Part shown: one piece after another, positions 37,601-49,300 of the stretch
Position numbering within the stretch: position 1 is the stretch's first letter
Layout of the letters: every line of letters starts with the position of its first letter
Source: Bugula neritina
Taxonomy: Eukaryota; Bryozoa; Gymnolaemata; Cheilostomatida; Bugulidae
Assembly: GCA_964035545.1 (NCBI GenBank)
Contig: OZ037768.1
Coordinates: 6,873,241-6,937,240 of the forward strand
DNA: 64,000 nt
Direction of reading: 5' to 3'
Position numbers and translations under genes: made by a program
Notes under the pieces: generated by a model
The model's database searches: none
Told to the model about the DNA's origin: nothing
Seen by the model: only the letters and a program-made list of their open reading frames with translations

Positions 37601-38817
37601 TAAAGCTGACATTTTATTGCATATGTGATGCATCTAAAGTTGACATTTGTGTAGAAATGGGACGCTAAAGCATCTCAAGCTAAGAAGGAATATGAGAGAG
37701 CAATGGCTGAATACAAGAAGTCGGGTGGCTCAGCAGCTGATACAAAATCTAAATCAAAGCCTGCAAAGAGTTCAAGTAAGACTTCAACGAAGAGCGAGTC
37801 TTCATCTAATGCAGGAGCGTTCAAGTCTCGCGAGTTTATTTCAGACTCAAGCTCTGGCCCAGATAGTAAGTTTAGTTATATATGTCATATCTATACTAGG
37901 ACTGTGCTCATTGTATATCACACATGCATCACTTAGTATATCTGTGAGCTATACATGACAAGGACAGTCTTTATTTTGCATTACACTTAGGTTTTGAATA
38001 TTGCATGTAACTATTGAATAGTAGTATAATATGATACAGTGATATAAGTTGCGCATGCATTAGTTGCTTCTTGTAAAATTATGTTCTCCAATCAATGTTA
38101 TTAGCCTAAGCTCACCATCTGTTCTCCATTGCCTGATGCAGGCGATGCTGAACCTAAAGCTAAGAAGGCTAAGTCATCCAAAGAAGCAAGCAAGCCCTCC
38201 AAATCTTCTAAACCAACAAAGAAACCAGCTAAAAAGGAGGAGAGTGAATCAGAAGCTGAAGCTGCTGTATGTATTAGTGATTAGTTTATTAGTAACTATG
38301 TTCAGGAAATGTTAGAATAATGACAGTATTTAACAGTAGTTACAATCAGGAAATCAAAACTGTAGAGAATACCTTTAACAACTCTTTTCACACTACACAA
38401 GTTCTCTGTATATGATTATTTGGTTTCTTGAAACTATCAGATCTTAAAAACTTCCAAACTTGTAATTAATGGTAAAAGTACAGGATTTTAGTCAGGAATC
38501 CTTTGAAATCCTTTCAATTTAAAATTAAAAAAGCCTCACAATTACTCGCTTATATTGAATATATAAAAATGCAGATAAATGTGGTGTTAGAAATGTGTTT
38601 ATACTGCCAAATTTCAATTCTCAGCCTTAAATATGTTTCAATATGAATATTTGTATACAATTATGTATAGGCATGCTGTATTACTTTGGCAGTCTAAATT
38701 TTAATTGATAATTTTTTCTTCCAGTTACCTTCTGAAGAAGAGATCCTGAGCTCACCAACTGCATCAGAGGGATCTGGAAGTGCAAGTGGCAGCGCCAGTG
38801 AGTCAGACAGTGATTGA
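31643..38817 (+). CDS. SSRP1: SSRP1, FACT histone chaperone subunit
   Basis: Sixteen exons: 31643-31696, 32498-32683, 32789-32894, 33119-33315, 33429-33523, 33899-34034, 34571-34674, 34796-34924, 35114-35335, 35609-35678, 35761-35890, 36367-36521, 36907-37101, 37655-37865, 38142-38266, 38725-38817, in frame for 735 residues (human 709). N-terminal dimerisation/PH region ([28 protein letters not shown]), middle domain of tandem PH folds ([32 protein letters not shown]-like [35 protein letters not shown]), acidic stretch, HMG box about 541-610 ([20 protein letters not shown] … AGEIWGKM) and a lysine/serine-rich tail ending in an acidic SESDSD. As part of FACT with SPT16 it removes and replaces H2A-H2B during transcription and replication. 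The match is full length with no missing part. Confidence 0.97.
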
Positions 38818-40311
38818 GTCCTCAACTACGTGCATAACCTAATGAGTGGTATTTTGACATCTCCTTGGGTGTTGCAAAGATGTTGGTCGGTTTCTTTTCT
38901 ATGGAATCTGTTTGGAATTTATATTTTTGTATAACTTGCAATATTTGTATATAGTCTTTTTGTGAAATATAATGCTTTAGCTCAATATATGTGTTCATTG
39001 TCACAGCATTCCAATATTATTTTTCTGTTAACTCACGCAAACCACTAAACAATATATAAATAATAATTGTGCTACAGATTAATGCTGCAGCTTGAGCCAA
39101 CTGTAATGAGTGGTGATGTGTGTGAATATAGTGCTAGCATGTTTGTACCTATTATTTAAAAAATGCTAATTTATGGTATAGGCTTTCAGGAAATCTGTTT
39201 AAGTTATATTATTATAATCTTCTGGCCAAAAAGCAATAATAGTAATGCCCTTAAGTTTGATCAACACTTCTATTCACTAATTAAATAATGATAAGGTAAC
39301 TTAATCATGAATCATAAAAAGTTGAGGATAGAAGCTACCATGGACTTGTGACAGAGCATTAGGGGGTTTGCATACTAGCCATAGACATGGGGAAATAAAA
39401 TTATTCAGAATATGAAATGTATTGGCAGAAAATTAGCATGATTGGAGACTTTGTCAAGTTTGAATTCTTACTTGAAAGCTCAGCAGAGAATGCAAATGCT
39501 TAGCTTCAGTTGCAACTTTTCATATTATCTTGCACAGATTTTTAGTTTCTACACAGGAGCTTACAAAATATTACTCTTAACCACTTAATATATAATTGAA
39601 CCCATTTATGGCAAGAACTTTAATGGATAAATTGCAACACTTGTATCATGCAGCTAGTTTCCCATGTACTACAGATATATATAAGCTATATATAATGTAT
39701 TTATAATTACGAATGGTTTTTTCATAACTATATAAGGGTTATTAGCTGGAACCTATTAAACAAGTGTATTATTCTATGTTGTTTATGACATCTCAAACAG
39801 CACTGAAATCGACATATATGCACGTGATATTTCAACAGCAATTTTTAGTGTAGTATATGCATACCTGAGCTCTTTAAATGGTTTAAAATTTAATAAAATA
39901 TGTAGTAGAAAATTGAATGGAGCTCAATTTATAGGTTCAGAAAATTTAATAAAGAGTTGTCTTCTTACTGCAAATATATCGTTTGATTATTCAAATGCTT
40001 GTATTATAGTTTTGGTTAATTGTTGATAAAAATATTAAACAAAACAACACTACAATTTTATCAATAAATTTTAAAATATTGTTTTGAGACTAATGGAAAC
40101 CTGAATCGGCTGTAACTGAAGGAAGCTGCAAGTCATTGTCATAGTGCACATGACTATGAGTGTGATTTTTGAGGCTAAGTCATATTATTGACTTTCGTAT
40201 TCGAATTAGTCATACTAATACTCTGCCAGTGTCATAATATTATTACTTCATTTTTATATTTGTATCCTTCATCTTGTGTCGCAGAAAAAGGAAAAGAAAG
40301 TAACGGTCACT
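38818..40311. other. Spacer between SSRP1 and ALIX
   Basis: SSRP1 3' UTR, AT-rich spacer, and the ALIX promoter and 5' UTR. No ORF with family similarity. A splice acceptor-like CAG lies at 40282-40284, 27 bases before the ALIX ATG, so an upstream non-coding ALIX exon is possible. Confidence 0.5.
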
Positions 40312-43300
40312 ATGGCAAGCTATTTAGCTGTGCCTGTCAAAACAACTTCTGAAGTAGATTTAGTAAAACCAATCCGGAACTTTGCGAAAGAAAATTTTCC
40401 TAACACTAGCTCTGAAAATTATGATAAAGATCTTTCTGAGTTTCACCGTTTAAGAGCTCATGCAACAGGAAAATTCAATGACAAGCACGAAAGTGCTATC
40501 GAAGCTGTTGGAAAGTTAGTATCACTATCAGCATTGGCATATGTAATCGTAAGAAATAAGAATATGTAGCTGTAATAAATATCAAGTAAATGTAATTCAC
40601 TGAATGTCTAGATAATTTTATTTATATTAACTATTAAGACATAGTCACTATCAGTATCATGGTGATATACTTAATCTTATACTTATAGCTATAAGTTTTA
40701 GTTATACTAATACTATTTTACTAATACTAATACTAATAGTAATACTAATTGTATTGGTATTAATAAGTTATAGTTATAGTTATACTTATAAGTTATAGCA
40801 TTGCGATTGTAATCTTTGTTCCTTGTTATTAATATTAATATTACTATTAGTATTACCAAGTATTAGTATTACTATTAGTATTACTATTAGTATTACCTTT
40901 AAGATTATGTATAACTATAAATAAGTCTACTAGTATAAATTATAATTAAGTAGTTATTATAACTTATGAAAACTTATTATTATGACAAAGCTATTTTAAT
41001 TAAAATTCTTTACAATATTTATTATAATCAAGTATTAGGTATTTAAATTTAATAATAATAGTTATGAGTTACAATTTTTTTTTAAATTCCACTTCATCAC
41101 TGAGTATTAGCATTATTGATAGATTAATAGGCCTACTAATAGCTAGTGTTAGACTTTTGATAGTTTAAATGTATTTTGCCCAATTTTAATGTACAAATGG
41201 AGCTAGTTTTTAGTTGTTTTATACGTACTGCTAATTTTAGGTTTAGGTCTCTCACCTGCCCATTATAAAATTATAGGTATTGGTTATATAATAGCAAATA
41301 CTAACATTCCAGTAGATCACCATTAGCAAGTAGTTATCACAGGTAGCATTTAAGTACTTTACAAAATGCAAATTGTTTATTTGATAGATAAACATACTTG
41401 GTTATGTATATATGTATAGGTGAACTATTTATTTGGCAAATCTCTTCAGGGCAGTGAAAAGTGTTATTGAAATTTGAACAAATTTTGCGTTTTATAAAGT
41501 TCAAACTTTTATTTCATAGCTAAGGTCAAGGTCTATACTCTATTATTTAACAATTAGTGCTGTAGCACTTGGTTTTTTACTGTTTTTATTTAGTGTTTGC
41601 CGTACCTTCAAATGTAAAGTTTTAGTTTTAAAGAATCCCTGACACACTTTACTTATATAGCATGAAAATATTCATCTATATCTTAGCTATCAATTAAGCA
41701 TCCCTTTAAGAGTGGATGGCTATACTATTTCATTTTATAACAACTTTACTGCATGCATGTCCAAAAAACTTTCGGATTTCTAAGCTCTCAGTGCACACGT
41801 ATTACGCCGGTTTCCGGTCTGCTTCGAGTCCTAGTTACTATATAACTAATAGTAATAATTGCATACTTTCGCAGCGTGTTATTTTTAGCCACTGCAACAC
41901 ACAGATAAATCACTATACTGACATAAATTTTAAAACACAGAGTACAACTAATGCTCAATGAAAAAAACAAATGATACCATTTTATTATTGATATTAGAAG
42001 CTAAAGTTACTTCCGTTAGAAATTTTGAGCATCGGAAAAATGAAATAGCCTCACCCTCACGATGTAATTAGAACGGGTGGCTAAGTACGGTGATAACACG
42101 ATATTGTTAAAAGAAATTAGCTAAATCCAACGAGTGGCAAACTTTTCTATAAAACATTACAAATAATTGCATATTCAATCATGTAACTTATTACGCTTCC
42201 AAATAGATTATCATTACCGTAACCGGATATTACCAATATAACCTGTGCCTAGTAGTACTACTACTAGTAGTAGTCGCTCGCTATCTATATAAATTCGATT
42301 TCATATTCATATTGCCATTGGACTCTAGTGAACAAACTTATTACCTGTATTACTAGTTACACTTGCACTTACTGTCGACATGACTACACGAATGGCTTCA
42401 AGTTCTAAAGGCAAATGCAAAAGAAGAGTGTGTGAAGCTGCAATGCGTTCGTACAAGGAAAAACACATGTTTAAATGGCCTGCTGATACTGTGTGTGGTG
42501 AAAAATGGACCAAGTTTGTCAATACGAAAAGAAAAAACTTTCTGCCTGATAACAACTCTCGTTTGTGTTTTCAGCATTTTGGTGATGAACAATTTACAAA
42601 TATGGGCATGTATAAAGCAAAACTCATTAACATGTAAGTGAATAACTCACTCAAACTCATAGTGATACTGACTTAGTGATTGTGATAGAATTAGACGATA
42701 ATGATAGTTTTTTTAATGTTGATTTTCAACAATAAGTATAACTATAACTATTAAGTATTACTACAAGTTGGTATAAGTCAATAGGATTGTCATGACCGTG
42801 TTGATTCAATTTCATGTGACTATGACATAAACTTGCAAGTACAAGTTTGCATTTATGATTTACACGATAACCATTATTGTAAGGAAATTCATTTATAGTG
42901 GCGATAATATGAAAGACTTATGATTATCAGAATGTGTCATAGTCACTTGGATACATACCATTGATATTATGATTCATACGCACTGATACTCATGCTATGA
43001 GTATGATACTGGTAATGGTGCCCATCATCAATACCAGTAAAAATTAATGGTAAATATTGTTCACTTAGCTTATTGAAAGAGTAAAAATTCATTGTCTTTG
43101 ATTTACTCTTTAGATTGCATTTAGAGAAAACAGCAGTCCCAACTATTCATTTAGTGGAAACTGAGGGTGCAACTGGATGCACTCCATTAACTCCTCGGAA
43201 ACAAAGTCAGCAGGCGGCCACTATCACACCTAAAGAAGCTCGCTGGTTAAAAAGATCAGACCCTGGTTTTCTGTAAGGATTATAATATTGAAAATGCGAT

Positions 43301-46300
43301 CTTGAGCAATAAAATTGAAATATGATATAGACAGCAATTGAGATTTTCTGCAGCTGTTTCAATAACACTTTTCCATTTACCTTCATATATAATAATATTT
43401 TAGAGCTTTGCCAAGTCAAACTAAAAAACCAGCTCTCAATCTTAAGCCAGAAAAGAAGGGCCTACAGAAAGGAATAGGACACAATAAATATGTGCAAACA
43501 CCTAAAAGGATGCAGAAAAAGATTAGAAGCAAAGCTGTTCAATGCTGGTATATAGAAATATGGCGAAATAGTATTGTTCATTTAGCTCAAAAACTGAATT
43601 CATAGCTTTTCTCCATATTTATTTTTATTTAAAATGCATGTTCTAATGCAACAAAAAAACAAATATTTTTGTGTAATGGAAATAATATTTTTAATTTTCC
43701 ACCTCAAGGTGTGTCAAAAATAAATTTGGACAATATATCTACTTGTAGTCTCAGTTTCCATTGAAATGTAAATATTCGTTTTCACTGTAGAGCAGCTGTA
43801 TGTTTGGTTTTGTTGGTACTTTATTAGAGCCATAAATAGCAATGTGAAAACAATAAATAGCAATAAATAAAACAATATATTGGTAAAAATATGTAAAAAG
43901 TTATACTATGTCACAAAGTTTCATAAAAACAATATTGTTATATTATATTACATTGCATAAGATATTCTAGTGTACTAGGAATATTGCAATACCTGATTGC
44001 TCTACATAACTAAGTAGAGTGAAGTAAATTCTATTTGTTGAATCAAAATTCAAGCATTGTAGAATATGATCTTAGAGTCACTTGAAAAGTTCAGCGCAAA
44101 AATAGTCACCATATTGAAGTATATTCACCATTATTGCAACTCAAACTCAACGGTAAATTAATTTCAAAGGTCAGGGAGATTGCAAATAATGAGGTTTATT
44201 CTCATAGTAAGCTGTACACACTACAAGAGGCAGTAGCAACTGACTGCTACTAAAAATCACCAGAGTGTTAAAGTTCATAAATCTTCATTGTACACGAATT
44301 TGCTGAACATCCATTCAGCAAATTCTTCCTCATCAGTTGGGGGGAATGTAGCTTGCACCCAATCATATAAGCAAGCTGGTAAAGGGCGTCTCACCTTTTT
44401 TAATATCTGGAAACAGCCAGAACACCAAAAACCGGTAGCTGCAGAACCTTTTTTTAGTGTTGAGAGAATGGGCCTTCTCATCAAACAAATCATCTACCAA
44501 AATAAATGATTGGCTAAATAATCAAGTAAGACTATCTAGAAAAACTAACAATGACAGTTACTGATATACAGTAGCAATTGACTAACCATGATATCTCAGG
44601 TAGCTGCTGTATGCAACTTCTAATACAGCTGGTTGCGTCAATTGCTGTACTCCCGGGTGCTGTGTTATACATTCCATGCTGCTATCTAATCGAAGGTTTG
44701 CAGCATGATCACGGCAACAAACAGACTGTTCCACTGTAGGCTGATTTTGGCAGCGGTGGCAAGTGCACCACTCCGTGGCTGGCCTTATATTTTTCTACAA
44801 AACAAACAAGCTTTTCTAAAAACGTTATTACCAGTATCATCCACATTAAGTCCATTAATTACTGTGTCTAAATTTGTTTCCTGTACTTTTCTTTGTATTG
44901 AAAATTGAGTCCAATGAGGCTGAAGTTTGAAAATACTTTAAAATCATGGGTTTTAAAATATTCCAAGTTTGCATTACTGTTCAAACTATTTTTATATTTA
45001 TAGTTAAAAATTAATTAGATTTTTTATATTAAAACAAACTCATAATTTTTGCTATGAAATAAACTAATTTTCAGGAATTTTAAAATATTTTATTGTTGTT
45101 AGTACTCTATGTTATACTATAAAAGCAGAAATTCAGAGAAATAGGGGGCTTAGAAATAAAATACTAAATACTATCATCGTGAATGCAAGTTTGACATGAT
45201 TATGTATGTGATTAACTTATTTTGTTAAGGGTCGGTATAACCACAATTACAATAAAAGTGAATAATAATTATCATTATTATGCATTTATAAAAATACAGT
45301 CTTTCCCTTGACTTAAATTATCAGGTAAATCTAACTACAAATAATTAATACTAATACCTGTATTGGTAGTAGTAATAACAAAATTAGTGTTGATCAAATA
45401 TTTAATTACTTGACTGGAATTTGTGATCATTAAATTTAATGATTATCACTTTATTATTAATAATATTATATAAACTGATAGCAATCATCAAATATTTAGC
45501 TTGTAATTTGATATCATGCTTGCTCTAAAGCTTTAGTAGCACAAAACCCAGCTATATTATTATTAACTAATTAAGCCAGGATCAATACGAGCATTGGCAT
45601 TGAGCATATGGCATTACGATTACAAAATGAAAATTAAATATTATAATTATAATAATTTATAACTTATACTAGCTTATACTTATAACTTAAAGTTAAAGTA
45701 TTACTATTACTATTAGTATTAGTATTAGTATTAGTATTACGGTATTAGTACTACTATTAGTATTAGTAACACTATAGTTTATAAAATTAAATCGTACTGA
45801 TACTGTAAAATTATAAATATTATCACCTGTTGCTCATCAGTAACATTAAAATCCTTGTCATGACTATCATCTCCATTTTCATCTTGATACGTAAACGGCT
45901 CAAACTGAAACTGATAGCCCATTACTTCAGAAATCTGTGACAGCGTGAGTGTGATTGTCATAGTCATACTCATTGCGATTCTCACTGTGCTCTAAGTATT
46001 CTTCGTCAGAGCCAGATATGTTCATATTGATATCGTATTTATGTTATTTCTGTATTAGATTTAACTTTATCACAATTACACTGCACAGACTCGGACACGG
46101 TAAGTTAAAGTTCGTAGCTTTGTCTTTATTGCCGCGAAATTTGTTTATGAAATAAAACCTAAATTCCACAAAAAAACACTAATTGGGGGGCTAGACAGAC
46201 TTCCGATAAATTAAAAATGCTAAAACTAAGGTTACATGCAACGGAAAATATAGCCTATATTTATTTTCCGAATGTCTTACAGGCGGCATTCCCATCTATT

Positions 46301-49300
46301 TCTCGCAACTGCGGTGTAATACGTCACAGAAAGGCGAAAAAAATTCTGGAAGTTTTTTGGACATGCATGCACTAAAATTGTTATAAAACAAAATTGTTTA
46401 GACCTGAAACCCTAAAAGAGTGTTAAAATAATAGCCAAGACATAGATGAATATTTTCATGCTATATAAGTAAAGTGTGTCAGGAATTCTTTAAGTTTTTC
46501 CTCACAAAGTCCACTATCATGTAGCTTCTTTATTTCTTAAGGTACTATGATCAGTTTGTGTCTGTGGAAGCAAAACTGCCATTCACTGAGAACCAAGTGC
46601 GAGTAAACTTCACGTGGTACGATGCTTTTGCCAAGGGAACCTTGTTGAGTGGGCGGCCTAAATTGACTATTGCCTCTGGTTCATTTGAAAAGACATGCAT
46701 GCTCTTTAACATTGCTGCTCTGCAGTCACAAGTAGCCTCTGTTCAAAGTAAAGAAACTGATGAGGGACTCAAACTATCAGCTAAGTTGTTTCAGGTAAAT
46801 GTTGCGTTTGAAGGCAACTTTTCAAGGGTGTTGGATTTGTTTTTCAGCTGCTCTTTATTTGTATCTCTAAGAATACTCTTGTATGCTTTTGATGCACATT
46901 GTTTGAATCTACACATGATGATAACAAGGGTCACATTTAACTATTCTCATCATTTTACTTGTATGATTTTGTAGCAATCATCTGGAATCTTCAAATACCT
47001 AAAAGAGCAGGTGATGTCACTACTGGGTAGAGATCCTACGCCAGACATGCACCCTGACACACTAGCCGGTTTGTCTGCACTGATGGTAGCTCAAGCTCAG
47101 GAGAGCATCTACTTGAAGTGTGCTCGAGGTGAAGCATCCGACTTCTTCAAATGTCAACTAATTGTTTGGGCAATCATTTTTACGGCATACACTAAGCATT
47201 TTATTTATTTACTGATGTCGACTTCAAAGTAGATAAATAGTTGTAAAGAGTAAATTTACTAATTGCTAAAAAGTCACACCATCTCCGATAAAATGAAGCT
47301 GTGTATGCAGATCACTTACAAATTACGTAGTAGCTATTATGGTGTTTGATCATTGCGTAGTCCATATTAGGCTCTCAACAGCCAGCATAAAGTTGGTAAA
47401 ACATGGTTTTATTAGTAAACTTCATTCAACTTTATTAGTAACTTCATTTATTCAATTCATTCATTCAAGTGTCTTTTGAAGTTGTTTATTTAATAGATGG
47501 AGATACTCAGTTACATACATTAGTATGGGTAAACTATTTGGCAAAATATGAGGCTAATTAGCAGGGGAATTCCCTACGGGGCTAAGCATAGGTGACAATT
47601 CCTCATATTTCATTGCAGATAAAATGAAGGATGCTACAGTAGCCAAAATAGCCATGCAGTGTTCCTGTTATTTTTCTGAAGCAATAAAGTTGTTGCAGCT
47701 TTACTCAGTGAAAGATATATTTCCCAAAGTAAGTTCAACCTTCATTTCTTAATTGTGAAATAGTCTACCAAGTTCCCTCTTCTTATGGGTGGCTTATGTA
47801 TTTGTATCATCAGCTAGTATCTGTATTATCAATCAGATGGTTATAAATAACCAATTGAATTTATCAAAAATGAAATTTTGACAATTATAACCACAACCAG
47901 AAGTCCTACATCAATAAGTAATGCTATCTTTAAAATATATATTTGTGTGTATACTGTATAACTGCTATGGGGACTACAGTTGTGTTTATTCCTCAAATTA
48001 ATCCCATCCAATCATTCAGGAGTGGCTAATTTGGGTGGCCGGGAAGCAAGCTGCGTACCATGCATTAGCTGAATACTACCAGTCCGGGGCTGCCTCATCA
48101 AAGATGGCGTACGGTGAGGAGATTGCTCGCCTTCAGCACGCTAAAGAGCTGACTCAGTCGGCCATGACTAGAGGCGGAAAGGAAGTGGATTTCAGTAAAC
48201 AGCTGAGCAAAATAGACTCGGTATGATGAGTTATAATTATTCAATGTTTGTTTTATACTGAGTAGATAGGGTTTAGTACTTTTAGTGGAACAGAAGCAGG
48301 AAATATGGATGATTTTTGTTATATCATTAAAAGCTAGTCTATAGTGTACATGCACTGTAGATTAACTGAAACATTCCTGATATAATAAACATCAACAAAA
48401 TGCATCACACATATTACTATCCCATATGATGAAGTATTCTAGCTAATTTACTTAAAGGGTGAATCAATTGTTATCCATTGTAAAAATCTATGTCGTAGGC
48501 TTTGCAAAAAGTGAAGAAAGACAATGATATGATATATCACGACAAAATTCCTTCACATAAAGACCTTCCTCTGATTGATAAAGCTGTTGTGGCCAAACCC
48601 TTACCTGTACCTGAGAAGATTTCATCTAGTTCGACGGGTAATTATGTAATATTTCCTCAGTGATAGAAAACTGAATAGTAATGACACAGTCAGATGGCTT
48701 TACTCTGAACTTTTTGGTGTATGAATCTGTTAGATTGACTCTATTTTTGTGTTTATTTTAGTTTTCAATTTTGGATATTCAAGTATACTTGTTGTTATTA
48801 CATGTATTACATATAATAAACTAGTCCTTATATGATACATCATTGATGTTCTACATAGGTCTAGCACTATAACAGTGTTGCATATTATTTCACACATGAA
48901 AAAATGTCAACATTTATGAAGAGCAGACAAATCAGATAAAATAAATAATTGCAAAAATTGCGTACACATGTATTTCATGATTTCAGAGTTATTCTCTAAA
49001 TTGGTGCCATTGGCTGTGCACAATGCAGTCTCAATGTACGAGTCTAAGAAAAACCAATTGGTCAACACAGAAGTGGGGAGGCTGAGAGAAGCTACTCAAA
49101 CTCTTAACGGGTTAGTAGATCTCAGTCTATAAACCTAAACATTCTGTAATACTGGGAATGCACTGCTCTGTTATTTAAATCTCACATTTCATTAGAGTAA
49201 ACCATTTGTCAAAATGCTGAAAGATGCAATAATAGGCTGCTCTAAGTTGCTGCTAAACTTTGTTCTATTATCTACTTGGTTTGATGTTGATAGAATACTG

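Larger units (their letters stand above)
41632..46489. mobile_element. TIR DNA transposon with TTAA flanks carrying THAP and P2X7-C genes
   Basis: 4858 bp inside ALIX intron 1. The left end 41632-41812 and the reverse complement of the right end 46489-46315 are homologous. The first 60 bases match at 56 positions (starting AGAATCCCTGACACAC against AGAATTCCTGACACAC), then a weaker part, then another strong block around TTTTATAACAA and GCATGCATGTCCAAAAAACTT. TTAA lies directly outside both ends (41628-41631, 46490-46493). Two spliced genes converge inside: a THAP protein (+) and a P2X7-intracellular-domain protein (-). TTAA duplication plus a THAP protein recalls the Kolobok superfamily, but no transposase catalytic domain is visible. 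Other TSD readings (TA) are possible because of the T/A-rich boundary. Confidence 0.85.

Noticed and set aside
40276-40311. Upstream extension of the ALIX frame
   Set aside because: It starts at a GTG and crosses a likely splice acceptor; the ATG at 40312 gives the family N-terminus.
41628-46493. PiggyBac assignment for the TTAA-flanked element
   Set aside because: PiggyBac ends start with CCC next to TTAA, whereas these start AGAAT, and no piggyBac-type transposase is present; the THAP gene points elsewhere.
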